Source of the DNA: Rosettibacter firmus
GTDB lineage: Bacteria > Bacteroidota > Ignavibacteria > Ignavibacteriales > Melioribacteraceae
Assembly (NCBI RefSeq): GCF_036860695.1
Contig: NZ_JAYKGJ010000001.1
Coordinates: 186,001 to 250,000 of the forward strand
Length of the DNA stretch: 64,000 nucleotides
Direction: 5' to 3'
The notes beneath the pieces are model-generated. The model saw nothing but the letters and a program-made list of their open reading frames with translations. It searched no databases and was not told the origin of the DNA. The position numbers and the translations under genes are program-made. This document shows positions 15,874-24,947 of the stretch, piece by piece (the first letter of the stretch is position 1; each line of letters opens with the position of its first letter).

Positions 15874-16380
15874 TTAGACTTCCTTTTCTAATAAAATATA
15901 ATCTGTTAATTGAACGACGCTATTTATTTGTTTTGTGTTCATTAAAGTTTTTTTAGTCATAAGGATAAAAGTGGTTCCACCTTCGATAGAAACTTCATAG
16001 TAATGATAACCAAACAAACCAAATACTGGATTAAAGTGATAAGAATGGGTTGTCAAAACTATAAATACGAATAAACCCAATAAAAAAAACAATAGCGGGT
16101 AAGAAATTTCTAACAATGGTATTAAATACGCAAAAATAAATGAGATCATTTCTTTATCTGCTGTAGAGATGGATTCGATTTTCACAGGAAGCAATTGCAG
16201 TTTTTTACGACCGGTCCGCAATATTACAAAAGCTATAGTCCAAAGAACAACCGCAACTATTAGATAAACTAATCCATCATTATAATCCCAGTTTTGAGAA
16301 AACTCTTTAAACCATAGCGTAAGCAAAACGGGAGAGAGTGATGTAAATACCATCAATAATTCTAAAAATTTACTTAACAT
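15874..16380 (-). CDS. KwaA-like membrane protein of a Kiwa-type defence system
   Basis: A 168-residue membrane protein with three to four predicted helices (about 6-24, 36-56 and one or two in 80-111) and a C-terminal cytoplasmic tail with FNPVFGLFGYHYYEVSIEGG. This size, topology and NP-x-L/F-x-x-x-GY-x-YYEV tail agree with what I recall of KwaA. KwaA is thought to sense phage attack at the inner membrane and to work with KwaB. It begins 11 bp after the methylase stop with the site AGAGGAC, and the KwaB-like gene follows after one base. It reads as cargo transcribed behind the methylase. Confidence 0.6.
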   Translation of the reverse strand: MLSKFLELLMVFTSLSPVLLTLWFKEFSQNWDYNDGLVYLIVAVVLWTIAFVILRTGRKKLQLLPVKIESISTADKEMISFIFAYLIPLLEISYPLLFFLLGLFVFIVLTTHSYHFNPVFGLFGYHYYEVSIEGGTTFILMTKKTLMNTKQINSVVQLTDYILLEKEV

Positions 16381-16391
16381 TGATTTGTCCT

Positions 16392-19300
16392 CTATTTTAT
16401 CTCAAACTTCTCATAATCTTTTTCTGAAATTATTTTTTCTATCTCCGGATCTATTATTTTTACTTCTTCGTATGTGAGGTTGTAGAGTTTGTAAACCATT
16501 ATGTCTATCTGATCTTCTAAGTGTTTAGTATCGGCTGAAGGGTTTTGTTTTTTAGCAGCAAGAATCTTTTCAGCATAATAAATAAATGGTTTTTGATTAA
16601 CATTATTTAAGTTTGGACATGGAATTTTTGATACGTATTGCTCATCATATCTTGTGCTTCTAATAGCATTATTATAAACAAATTTATAAAGCAGCCAAGC
16701 AAATAGTTTTGAATTATTTAGTGCAAGTAAAAAAAATACATTAATCTTTTCACTTTTTAAGAATGTACAAGATATTGTCTCAAATACCAGTTTGTTATCT
16801 AGATCTAGATATGCTTGTAAGTAAAAATGAGGATATGGATTTTTTACGTGTGCGATTGCAAGTTGATTTAATATTTTAGGTTTCAACTGGTAAAGATATT
16901 CAGATTTATTAAACTTAGATAGCGAAATGTAATCACTTGCATTTTCTAAATAATATTTTTTTAACTGAGCACCTCTAAATATTGGTGTTTTTCCTTTATT
17001 AGATTCTACTTTACTTTGCCAATTAAGACCTCTTTCAATACTGACATAATGACCCCAATAGCTTGTATTATTATTAAGGATTTTTAGTAATAAGTCTATT
17101 TCCTCTTTTGATTGAGCAGTTAAAAGAATTTTATAATTATGATAAACTCTTTTATTGATTAAACCATAAATTCTAAATTTTTCATTATCAAAAAAACCTG
17201 TTGTGTAATCAGAAAAAAAAGCACCCTTCTTTTTAAATAAAACTACCATCTCAAGTAGAACATTATCAAATGATTTCCCGGCATCATAAAAACCAAAAAG
17301 ATTAGACAATAAAAATCTAGCGCAAACATCCCAACCTTGTGAATAAGATAATGACTTTGGTACAATAAAAGAATTAATACCTTGATTTTTCAAAATTGTA
17401 TCTGCAATGAAAATAAAATAAATTGCAGAATTTTTATTTGGGAATTTGTATTTAGAAAATTTTTTTTCTAATACTAATATTTCTGTAGTATTTAAATTAT
17501 TCCCATATGGCGGATTTCCAATCACAATATCAAAACCGCCTTTCTCGGCAAAGACTTCAGCAAAGTAAACATCCCATAAAAAGAAATCTTTTTGTTTTCT
17601 GCCTTCGGTGTAAGCAATTAAATCCTGTAGTGCCTGGTCAATATTAATTCCTATTTTCTTAAAAAGTTTTTTCTTTTCTGCTTCAATAATATCTTTTCTA
17701 CCGGCATATTTTCTTTCTAATTCCTGTAATTGTGGATAGTGTTGTTTTAGCTTCTCATCAAAAATTTCCAGCAGCTTGGCATCAATATCATCACGCAGTT
17801 TTCTTTTTTTGTGAACATCGGGTTCATTCTGGTATTGGCTCTTCAGTTCTTCAAATTCATTAATCAGCTGTCTGTATCTTTCATCAAAATCAAAAAGGTT
17901 ATCATCGTTTTTTTGTTTAGAGGAAAAATCAATACCCGCAAAAGAAGAGATAAGCGAGTTGCCCTGCATAAGCTTAAAGTCAAGATTTGGCAATGGTTCT
18001 ATTTCACCGTTTTCAATTTTTTCATCCACAAGCAGTGAGATAAAAAATCGTAATTTAGCTATTTCAACTGCAATCTGCTGTATATCAACTCCATAAATAC
18101 ACTTTTCAATTAGATATAATTTTCTGCCATAGTCGGGATTTTTTTCTTTGAACTTTCTTTCAGTTTCTTCTATAAACTTTCTTTGCAGAGTTACATCTTT
18201 TACACTTTTCTTTATACCATCAATCTGTGATTGTTTCCAAAGTAAGTTATCGGGATCTAATTTATGAAGAAGAAAAACCAAACGATTAAGAATACGCATT
18301 GGGAAAGCACCCGAACCAACAGCCGGATCTACAACTCTAAGAGAATCAATCAAGTTGACAAGTTTTTTGGTCTGTTCAGTATCAAAAGGATTTGAATGAT
18401 CTTCACTAGAAAATAAAATGTTTAGCTTACTTTCAATATCATCTAATTGCATATGAGTTTTGAAATATTCTTTCAAACTTTCATCAACCATATAATCAAC
18501 AATTGGACGCGGTGTGTAATAACTGCCGGTTGATTTTCTTGCAGTCTTTGCAGTTTCCGGGTTATAGCTTGCAAGAAGATTTTCAAATACTTTTCCGAGA
18601 AGTTCAGGGTCTAATGCAACATCAGCATCATTTGGATCGCTTTCATCAATCGTAAAGTTATACAAAGATAAAGTATTTATTATTCCACGAACATAATATT
18701 TTTTATTCGTTGTACCGTAATCTTTATTAAGGTCAATAGCTTTATCTTCACTGAAAAATAAAAAGTTAGGTACAGATGGCTGCTGTGATTTTGTTGAAGT
18801 AAAACCATCAATGTATTTTCTTTCATTCCTAGTTTTAGTTTTATAATCCAGACATTCAAACAATCCACCATTTAGAAAAGGAATAGGCATAAAATACTTT
18901 TCGATTACTTCTTCACTGTTTTTGAATAATTCCTCATACCTGTAAACATTGTGATTGCCAAAATCCTTACTAAAACCTTTATAACCTTTTTTCTTGGAAG
19001 TAAATCTTCTTTCGTCTTGCTTAGTGTTTAATGTAGCAAAGAAAAGATTCTGAAGAATGGCTTTATAATAATTATCATTTTTTGGTTTTAAATCAGTAAG
19101 TATTTCTTTAAGTGCGCTTTCATTGAACAACTCATCTGGTACCAACTTGCGAACTTTCATAAACCAAATAAAAATAAGCCGGGTAATAAGACGGATTACG
19201 GAAATTTCTCTTCCGTTCTTTTCTGCTTCAGCATCATCCGGAAATTTCACATTTTTCAATGCCCAGAAATACCAGTTAGCAATTTCCTGATAGAATTGTT

Positions 19301-19811
19301 TTGTAACTTTTTCAACACTAAATGCTTCAATAATATTATTCAGAGATGTAAATTCAGCTTCGGAAAATTGTTTGATAAAAGTTTTATTTGTCTGTTCCTT
19401 ACTAACAAAGTAAGTATATCTCCTGAAGTTACTCCAATCTTTTTTGCCTGTTGCAAGTGGAATATCATAAATTAAAGAAAAGCGAAAATCACCTTTATCA
19501 TCGTAAAAAACAAAAAAACCACCAATGTATTTAAGTGAGTTTTTAAGGAATTTTTTCCCAAGTATATATTGAGCTTTTTTCCCAGATTTTTCTGAAAGAG
19601 GTTTGTTTACTTTTGCAGTAAAGACAGCCATTAGTTCATCGTCTACTTTGAATTCACCTAATAAGGTGCAATCAGAAAATTGATCTTCATCAAGATGCGA
19701 GAGTTTTTCATCAAGTTGTTTGAAAGTTCTGGTTTTTGCTCTCAGGACTGAAAGCAAATTATCGTGATTGAATTGTTGAATAAGATTTTCAAGAATTTGT
19801 TTTATTTCCAT
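16392..19811 (-). CDS. Eco57I-type N6-adenine DNA methylase
   Basis: A 1139-residue class I methylase. The SAM-binding motif DPAVGSG is at 495-501 and the catalytic NPPY at 766-769, preceded by STGSYYTPRPIVDYM (428-442), the usual entrance to N6-adenine methylase domains. The N-terminal 400 residues hold a helical domain, and the last 300 are probably the target-recognition domain. No PD-D/ExK nuclease motif is evident, so cutting may be supplied by the PLD-helicase gene upstream, 288 bp away on the same strand. The expected role is host DNA protection within a restriction-like system. Its 3' end is duplicated in decayed form at 12514-12675. A PglX identity is less likely because no BREX genes are present. 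Confidence 0.88.
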   Translation of the reverse strand: MEIKQILENLIQQFNHDNLLSVLRAKTRTFKQLDEKLSHLDEDQFSDCTLLGEFKVDDELMAVFTAKVNKPLSEKSGKKAQYILGKKFLKNSLKYIGGFFVFYDDKGDFRFSLIYDIPLATGKKDWSNFRRYTYFVSKEQTNKTFIKQFSEAEFTSLNNIIEAFSVEKVTKQFYQEIANWYFWALKNVKFPDDAEAEKNGREISVIRLITRLIFIWFMKVRKLVPDELFNESALKEILTDLKPKNDNYYKAILQNLFFATLNTKQDERRFTSKKKGYKGFSKDFGNHNVYRYEELFKNSEEVIEKYFMPIPFLNGGLFECLDYKTKTRNERKYIDGFTSTKSQQPSVPNFLFFSEDKAIDLNKDYGTTNKKYYVRGIINTLSLYNFTIDESDPNDADVALDPELLGKVFENLLASYNPETAKTARKSTGSYYTPRPIVDYMVDESLKEYFKTHMQLDDIESKLNILFSSEDHSNPFDTEQTKKLVNLIDSLRVVDPAVGSGAFPMRILNRLVFLLHKLDPDNLLWKQSQIDGIKKSVKDVTLQRKFIEETERKFKEKNPDYGRKLYLIEKCIYGVDIQQIAVEIAKLRFFISLLVDEKIENGEIEPLPNLDFKLMQGNSLISSFAGIDFSSKQKNDDNLFDFDERYRQLINEFEELKSQYQNEPDVHKKRKLRDDIDAKLLEIFDEKLKQHYPQLQELERKYAGRKDIIEAEKKKLFKKIGINIDQALQDLIAYTEGRKQKDFFLWDVYFAEVFAEKGGFDIVIGNPPYGNNLNTTEILVLEKKFSKYKFPNKNSAIYFIFIADTILKNQGINSFIVPKSLSYSQGWDVCARFLLSNLFGFYDAGKSFDNVLLEMVVLFKKKGAFFSDYTTGFFDNEKFRIYGLINKRVYHNYKILLTAQSKEEIDLLLKILNNNTSYWGHYVSIERGLNWQSKVESNKGKTPIFRGAQLKKYYLENASDYISLSKFNKSEYLYQLKPKILNQLAIAHVKNPYPHFYLQAYLDLDNKLVFETISCTFLKSEKINVFFLLALNNSKLFAWLLYKFVYNNAIRSTRYDEQYVSKIPCPNLNNVNQKPFIYYAEKILAAKKQNPSADTKHLEDQIDIMVYKLYNLTYEEVKIIDPEIEKIISEKDYEKFEIK

Positions 19812-19859
19812 CTTGATACCAGCTTATTTGTTTTTAATATCATCTGGTTTCAAACTTAT

Positions 19860-20100
19860 TTGTTTAAATTCGGCTAAAGCCAATTTAGTTTTTATTTCTT
19901 TTCTATCAGTTCACTAAAGTTAACTGCAATTGATTAATCAAAAAAAATTATTCCCATTTATTACAGTCAGCTTTAGCTGACTGATTAAAAAATAATTCTA
20001 AAATATATCAGGCTTCAGCATCATCATTATTTTAAGTGGCTAAAGCCATAATATTAATTTGATAAAAAATAATTCTAAGAAAGAATCAAGGCTTTAGCCT
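19860..20100. repeat. Cluster of REP-like palindromes (GGCTAAAGCC type) between the helicase and methylase genes
   Basis: Clear dyads are GGCTAAAGCC (19872-19881), CAGTT/AACTG (19907-19926), CAGTCAGCTTTAGCTGACTG (19964-19983), TGGCTAAAGCCA (20037-20048) and AGGCTTTAGCCT (20089-20100), with a degenerate one near 20010. The shared CTTTAGC/GCTAAAG core and alternating orientation resemble REP/BIME elements that TnpA-REP transposases mobilise. The last unit touches the helicase stop codon. No such transposase is in the window. Confidence 0.75.
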
Positions 20101-23100
20101 CATTTATTACAATTTCTAATTGCAATTATTATTTCTTTTTCCTGCTCTGCAAATCTTTTCTTTTCCTTCTCAAGATAATCTTCACCTAATTCTTCTTTAA
20201 TTGAATTTATTTCTTCAATTGTTTTGTTTAAATCATTGTCATTCAATTTAAGATTAGCAATCCTTCTTATTGTATATTCTGGTAATGTTCCATAATCAAT
20301 AATATCTTCTCTTAATGTTCTAATAAATTTTTTCAAATCAATCAATTTTTCATTTTGATTAACACGAAGAAGGTAATCTAAAATATTTAATGCTTTCTTT
20401 TCATTACTCTGAGCAGATGCAGGTAAATAATTTTTCTCCTTTGACTTCTTAACTTCTTGATACATTTTCCAGAAATCATCATCTATTTCTAATCCACTTT
20501 CTTCTGCTTCACACCTGATTTTATCTAAAACTAGTTCAAGTGACGAATCATTGACATCAGGTTTCCCATCAATCATTTTTACAGTCTTTATGTACATTCG
20601 GTGCTTCATAAAACATACAATCATTTCATTTTCATTAAATTTTTTTGTTACCTTTATTCGTTTAGGTATATCTTTAAGTTTTTTTTCTAGGTCGGGATAC
20701 TTGGTTTTTATTTCAGTGTAAAGATTTAAAACCTTTGTATAAAAACTTTCTTCTTCGCTTTCGTCCGGATTTTGTAATAACTTCTGATAAAGCTTTGCAG
20801 GCGATGGTTCTTCTTCAGGGTCAAAGATTTTTGAATCTTCTCCTAGTGTATTATGAATCATAAACATTTTGTTTTGTGCTATTTCTCTTGACTTAACAAG
20901 CTGAGCACCCTGTTCTGTAGGGAAGAAATTAACTATATAAAGTTTTTCAAAAACTTTTTTACTGATACGATTAATTCTTCCTAATCTTTGAATCACTCTT
21001 ACAGGATTCCATGGGATATCATAATTAATAACCATTCCGGCACGATTAAGATTAAATCCTTCACTAAGTTTATCCGTTGTTAAAAGCACATCATAATCAT
21101 CTGACTGCACTTTTGCAGTAGCATCAAAGTTTCTATTTATTTCAGAAATTTTTGAATCAGGTATTGAACCTGTTACAACAAGTGTTCTATTAGCAATATC
21201 TGGTTTTAATGTTTCTAATTTCTTTTTTACATAATTAACTGTATCAGTATACTCAGAAAATATTATAATTTTTCTTTTTGGTTCATTATTATTAGCGGGT
21301 TTATCTAATTCTTCCTGTAAGTGTTGTAATAGACAATTAGTTTTAGGATCATTATCAATCAATTTGAACTTATTAAGTTTTTCCAGAACTTCATCAAATA
21401 AATTTATATCAGATTTAATATCATTAATAAATCCTTGAGCATTTTTGAATTTTTCTATTTTATATCTTTTATGTTTTTTAGGATAGACCCCAGCAGTAAT
21501 TTGTTTTTCATAATTTTTCAGAGCATCTTCAATTTCGTCTGGAGACAATTCAACAATACTTTCAAGTAAATCTCTGTCGAGAATATACTCTCCTTTTAGT
21601 GGATCACCTTTGCCTGTTTTCTCAATAAATTTTAACACAGTCTCATTGATATGTTTAAAGTTTTTCAAACTCTGTTCAAACGCACCAAATGAACTTTCAA
21701 ATCGTTTTACTATTAATCTTCTCATAATATCGAACAAGTTTCTCTGCTGCAATAATTCACGGTTCGTTTCTGAATTTTTTTCTTCCTCATCAAAAAGTTT
21801 TGAACCGTGTCCTGTCTCATACTGAAAAGGTCTGTAAATAGCGCCTAAGAATTTTCCACCTTCATCCGGATCTTCAAAATATTTCGTAATTATTTCATCA
21901 TAAAAAGCCGATTGTTCTTTTGTCAATTCATAAAACCACTCTTTAGGATCATCAACTGTGGATAATTCTTTCACTTCATTTTTATAATTTGGATTCTTTA
22001 GTAAATCCAATCTATTTCGTCTTATTGTTATAGGTTCTATAACATCTCTGATTTGCCTTGCGAGTTGATGAGATTTTCGTTTTACTTTCTTTAAATCAAT
22101 CTCATCTTCATCGAAAAATGTTCGGTAAAGTTGTTTCGCAGTTTTTAATTTTTTTCTGTCTCTGGAATTATAATTTTTTCTTATATATGCAAGTTTATCG
22201 AAAATATAGCCAATTGATCTGAAAACTGAAATAAGATCACTATCCAGTGTTATATTAGATTTTTTTGGTGTAACAAACAAGTTTAATAAAGCGAGTACAT
22301 CTTCTGGTTTATTATTAAATGGAGTGGCTGTTAATAAAATTACTTTTTTATTTCTACAAATATTTTTTAGTAATTCATATCCTTTAGTACCTTGATTCCT
22401 GAATCTGTGAGCTTCATCTATAATTATTACTTCTATATCGTCATTCGCCTTAACAAAGTCTAATGTTCTCTCTAGGTCGCCAAGAGAACGGACTTCCCAA
22501 TCATACAATTGAAATTCATTAAGATATTTTTTCCAACCTCCAGTCATATTCTCATCGCCAATCAATCCTGGTGGACAAATTACAACTCCTCTGGCTCTTA
22601 AATGCTTTGCCACCATACAGGCAATAATCGTTTTACCTAAACCAACTACATCAGCAATCAAAACACCATTATGATTTTCAATTACATTAATCGCCATTTC
22701 AACAGCATCAATTTGGTATTTAAATAATTTATAACCTCTTTCAATAAGGAGTTGCTTTAATGCACTTGAAATATTTTTGTGCCGAAATGATTCAAGATAA
22801 GTCTTTAAAACCAATACATAAGCTTCGAAAGGTGTTATTTTTTTAATAAGTGTTTCATTTTCAACCAATTCAATAAGTCGTTTTTTTATATCTGATGTTT
22901 CAGTAATCTTGACAGCATTTTCCCATAGATCATCGAAGTATTTCTCAGCTTCTTCAAATCCGTAATCAGAAATTTCAACATTGAATTCATTTTGTGTGGT
23001 AAGTCCGGCTTTAGTAAGATTACTGCTGCCAGTTATAAATAATCTATTTTTCCCAACCTGTTCTTCTTCCAATTTAACTATGTAAACTTTGGAATGATTT

Positions 23101-23486
23101 GGTTTGAATGTTTTTCTTATAATGATTCTATCGTCTTTAATCAGCTGCAGAAAATATTTAACCTGTTCATAAAAGTCCTGCACATCAAACTGATCAGTGT
23201 TAATTGATTTTTTAACTGATTTAAGGAAGTTATTTATTTTTTCATCATCGCTTATTCTATCGTCTTCAGAATATTCAATTAATTTAAAGTTATATTTATC
23301 CACATCCAAACCAACGAGTATCTTTAGAATAAAACTCTGATTTGCTTTAAGACCTTCATACAATTCTCTTATACCGGAGAAATAGAAAAAACCTACAAGA
23401 AATTTAAGCTCTTTACTCTTTGAAAGTAATTCAAGAAGCCTATTTCTAAGGATTTTTGTCTGGCTATTAGTTATAAAATTACTCAT
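20100..23486 (-). CDS. Phospholipase D-like nuclease fused to a SNF2/DEAH helicase
   Basis: A 1128-residue protein. The N-terminal PLD-like domain has H131-x-K133 (NHSKVYIVKL) and GSSNLTKAGL (153-162), a single HxK set that usually works as a dimer and fits a DNA-cutting role. The superfamily 2 helicase follows, with Walker A ADVVGLGKT (278-286), DEAH (357-360), TATPFNN (386-392) and motif VI IQRLGRINR in the second RecA domain (about residue 840). Long helical segments separate the RecA halves. With the downstream methylase it forms a restriction-like pair: the helicase would translocate on and cut unmethylated DNA. The ATG has a good site (AAGGGATG). It differs from DISARM, which needs DrmA and DrmB. 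Confidence 0.88.
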   Translation of the reverse strand: MSNFITNSQTKILRNRLLELLSKSKELKFLVGFFYFSGIRELYEGLKANQSFILKILVGLDVDKYNFKLIEYSEDDRISDDEKINNFLKSVKKSINTDQFDVQDFYEQVKYFLQLIKDDRIIIRKTFKPNHSKVYIVKLEEEQVGKNRLFITGSSNLTKAGLTTQNEFNVEISDYGFEEAEKYFDDLWENAVKITETSDIKKRLIELVENETLIKKITPFEAYVLVLKTYLESFRHKNISSALKQLLIERGYKLFKYQIDAVEMAINVIENHNGVLIADVVGLGKTIIACMVAKHLRARGVVICPPGLIGDENMTGGWKKYLNEFQLYDWEVRSLGDLERTLDFVKANDDIEVIIIDEAHRFRNQGTKGYELLKNICRNKKVILLTATPFNNKPEDVLALLNLFVTPKKSNITLDSDLISVFRSIGYIFDKLAYIRKNYNSRDRKKLKTAKQLYRTFFDEDEIDLKKVKRKSHQLARQIRDVIEPITIRRNRLDLLKNPNYKNEVKELSTVDDPKEWFYELTKEQSAFYDEIITKYFEDPDEGGKFLGAIYRPFQYETGHGSKLFDEEEKNSETNRELLQQRNLFDIMRRLIVKRFESSFGAFEQSLKNFKHINETVLKFIEKTGKGDPLKGEYILDRDLLESIVELSPDEIEDALKNYEKQITAGVYPKKHKRYKIEKFKNAQGFINDIKSDINLFDEVLEKLNKFKLIDNDPKTNCLLQHLQEELDKPANNNEPKRKIIIFSEYTDTVNYVKKKLETLKPDIANRTLVVTGSIPDSKISEINRNFDATAKVQSDDYDVLLTTDKLSEGFNLNRAGMVINYDIPWNPVRVIQRLGRINRISKKVFEKLYIVNFFPTEQGAQLVKSREIAQNKMFMIHNTLGEDSKIFDPEEEPSPAKLYQKLLQNPDESEEESFYTKVLNLYTEIKTKYPDLEKKLKDIPKRIKVTKKFNENEMIVCFMKHRMYIKTVKMIDGKPDVNDSSLELVLDKIRCEAEESGLEIDDDFWKMYQEVKKSKEKNYLPASAQSNEKKALNILDYLLRVNQNEKLIDLKKFIRTLREDIIDYGTLPEYTIRRIANLKLNDNDLNKTIEEINSIKEELGEDYLEKEKKRFAEQEKEIIIAIRNCNK

Positions 23487-23509
23487 AAATACTACATCCC
23501 TTGTAAAAT

Positions 23510-23540
23510 CAAAAATATAATATCATAAAACTTGATTAAA
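23510..23540 (-). promoter_or_regulatory. Candidate promoter of the helicase/methylase operon
   Basis: On the minus strand TTTAAT (23535-23540) lies 17 bp from TATTTTTG (23510-23517), a full match to TAnnTTTG, 24 bp upstream of the helicase ATG. The -33 element is weak. Confidence 0.45.
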
Positions 23541-23684
23541 CTATATATTTTTAAATGTTGTGTAAATTTTTAAATCCTCAGTAAAGATAAGTTCTAAAAT
23601 TATCCATGTTTTATCACGATTACTAAAATCTATTAAAACCAACTTGAATCATACCTTATTTTTAAGATAATATATGATAATTTT

Positions 23685-23767
23685 AAATATGAATTTTGTA
23701 TCCAATATTTTCAAAATATATCTTTATTACTTTTAAATCACCAAAAAGAAATATAAAATTCATATTT
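23685..23767. repeat. 17-bp inverted repeat with a 49-bp spacer
   Basis: The arms 23685-23701 (AAATATGAATTTTGTAT) and 23751-23767 (ATATAAAATTCATATTT) are complementary at 16 of 17 positions. It may be a MITE-like remnant or an element end at the island boundary. Being AT-only in most positions, it could also arise by chance. Confidence 0.5.
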
Positions 23768-23951
23768 ATTATTATTCCATTTAGACTATCCCTATTTAAC
23801 TGATGTAAATTTTTATCAGATAATTTAACATTTTCTATAAACTGTTTAATACCTGTTCTAAAATTTTATCTTTTAGTTTCAGAACATACTATTCACATAA
23901 TTTTATACTAAACATGCCTTTATATTTCTGCATGAAATAAATTCATGAAAT

Positions 23952-24761
23952 TTATCTCATCTCTTTCAAATACTCTTCTGCTTCCCTCAGAGTTGAAAAA
24001 TATCCAATTCTTACTCTATACCAGTCCCCTTTTCCAGGTATATTTACTTTTATATAAAATGCATTGTGACCTTTTGATTTTAATTTATCAACTTCATTCT
24101 GTGCTTTGTATTCTTCTTTCCATGAAGATATCTGTATGCAATATTTATTACCATCTGTAAAAATTGTTTTATATACAACTCGCTCATTTTCAAAATTATA
24201 CTCTTCGGATTCTATTTCAGGTTTTCCACTGCTTTGCTCATTCTCCTGAGTACTTACATCAGTTTTGTTTTCTATTTTGTTAGCTTGTTCTGTTATTTGA
24301 GTTTTCTGAATATTTACATTATTAATTCTTTCTGGATTTCTTTTTATATAACTTAAACAGCTATCAAAAATTGTAGAATAGATTTTACTCGTATCAATCA
24401 GGTGAGTATTGTTTTCACTTACTATCTGCAGTGGTTTGAATGGTTCACTTATTATTTTTAATTCTTTATCATAATAAAGATTTCCAATTATTGTAACTTT
24501 TTTTGAATCAATATCAAAAAGTGATTGTGTTTTAATGTAAATTATTTCTTTATTAAGTGGAGTAAGTATTGTTGGTTTTTTGTAGCAGGTAATTATTAAT
24601 GCGGATATTATATTTTTTTCTTGACTTAAATTTGATGTGTCAATAAAAATTTCTCTATCATCAAAGTTTATAACTTTCATCCATTTCTTAGAAAGAACCT
24701 GTGCATCAGTATTGAAGTAAAGGAATAGAAACAAAACAATATAAAAGAAATTTTTTATCAT
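23952..24761 (-). CDS. Exported SPOR-domain protein
   Basis: A 269-residue protein from the ATG at 24759-24761, which gives a clean signal peptide (MIKNFFYIVLFLFLYFNTDAQ). A start 23 codons upstream would bury that signal and is less likely. The middle is unknown and low-complexity (STQENEQSSGKPEIESEE). The last 75 residues form a SPOR domain: YCIQISSWKEEYKAQ, then GKGDWYRVRIGYFSTLREAE, which binds denuded peptidoglycan at division sites. It is probably a periplasmic or lipoprotein-like cell-wall protein, transcribed divergently from nuoA and separated from it by 186 bp. Confidence 0.85.
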   Translation of the reverse strand: MIKNFFYIVLFLFLYFNTDAQVLSKKWMKVINFDDREIFIDTSNLSQEKNIISALIITCYKKPTILTPLNKEIIYIKTQSLFDIDSKKVTIIGNLYYDKELKIISEPFKPLQIVSENNTHLIDTSKIYSTIFDSCLSYIKRNPERINNVNIQKTQITEQANKIENKTDVSTQENEQSSGKPEIESEEYNFENERVVYKTIFTDGNKYCIQISSWKEEYKAQNEVDKLKSKGHNAFYIKVNIPGKGDWYRVRIGYFSTLREAEEYLKEMR

Positions 24762-24894
24762 AATTGTATTTTGAATGTCAAAAATAAAATAAACTAATTT
24801 GAATAAAAACAAAATTTTAATATTACTCAACCAAAATAAATATTATGCTTTTTATGAATATCAATTATAAATCGTATCTTGAAATTAGGATTTC

Positions 24895-24925
24895 TTGACA
24901 ATCATACATTGATGTATTAATTTTG
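24895..24925 (+). promoter_or_regulatory. nuo operon promoter with a dyad in the spacer
   Basis: TTGACA (24895-24900), a 17-bp spacer and TAATTTTG (24918-24925) match both the general -35 and the Bacteroidota -7 (TAnnTTTG), 22 bp before the nuoA ATG. The spacer holds the perfect dyad ATACATTGATGTAT (24904-24917), a candidate operator. Confidence 0.7.
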
Positions 24926-24947
24926 GCACAAATTTTTTTTGTGATTA

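Larger units (their letters stand above)
23487..23951. other. 465-bp gene-free region at the right edge of the defence island
   Basis: It lies upstream of the helicase gene and downstream of the SPOR-domain gene. It contains a helicase promoter candidate near 23510-23540 and an inverted repeat at 23685-23767. The rest is very AT-rich and shows no coding signal that I can support. Confidence 0.7.

Noticed and set aside
16392-23486. BREX or DISARM identity for the methylase/helicase pair
   Set aside because: No PglZ, BrxC, BrxA/B, DrmA, DrmB or DrmC genes are present. Only a methylase and a PLD-helicase can be supported.
23952-24830. SPOR-domain protein starting at 24830
   Set aside because: That start puts 23 extra residues before a clear signal peptide; the ATG at 24761 is better.
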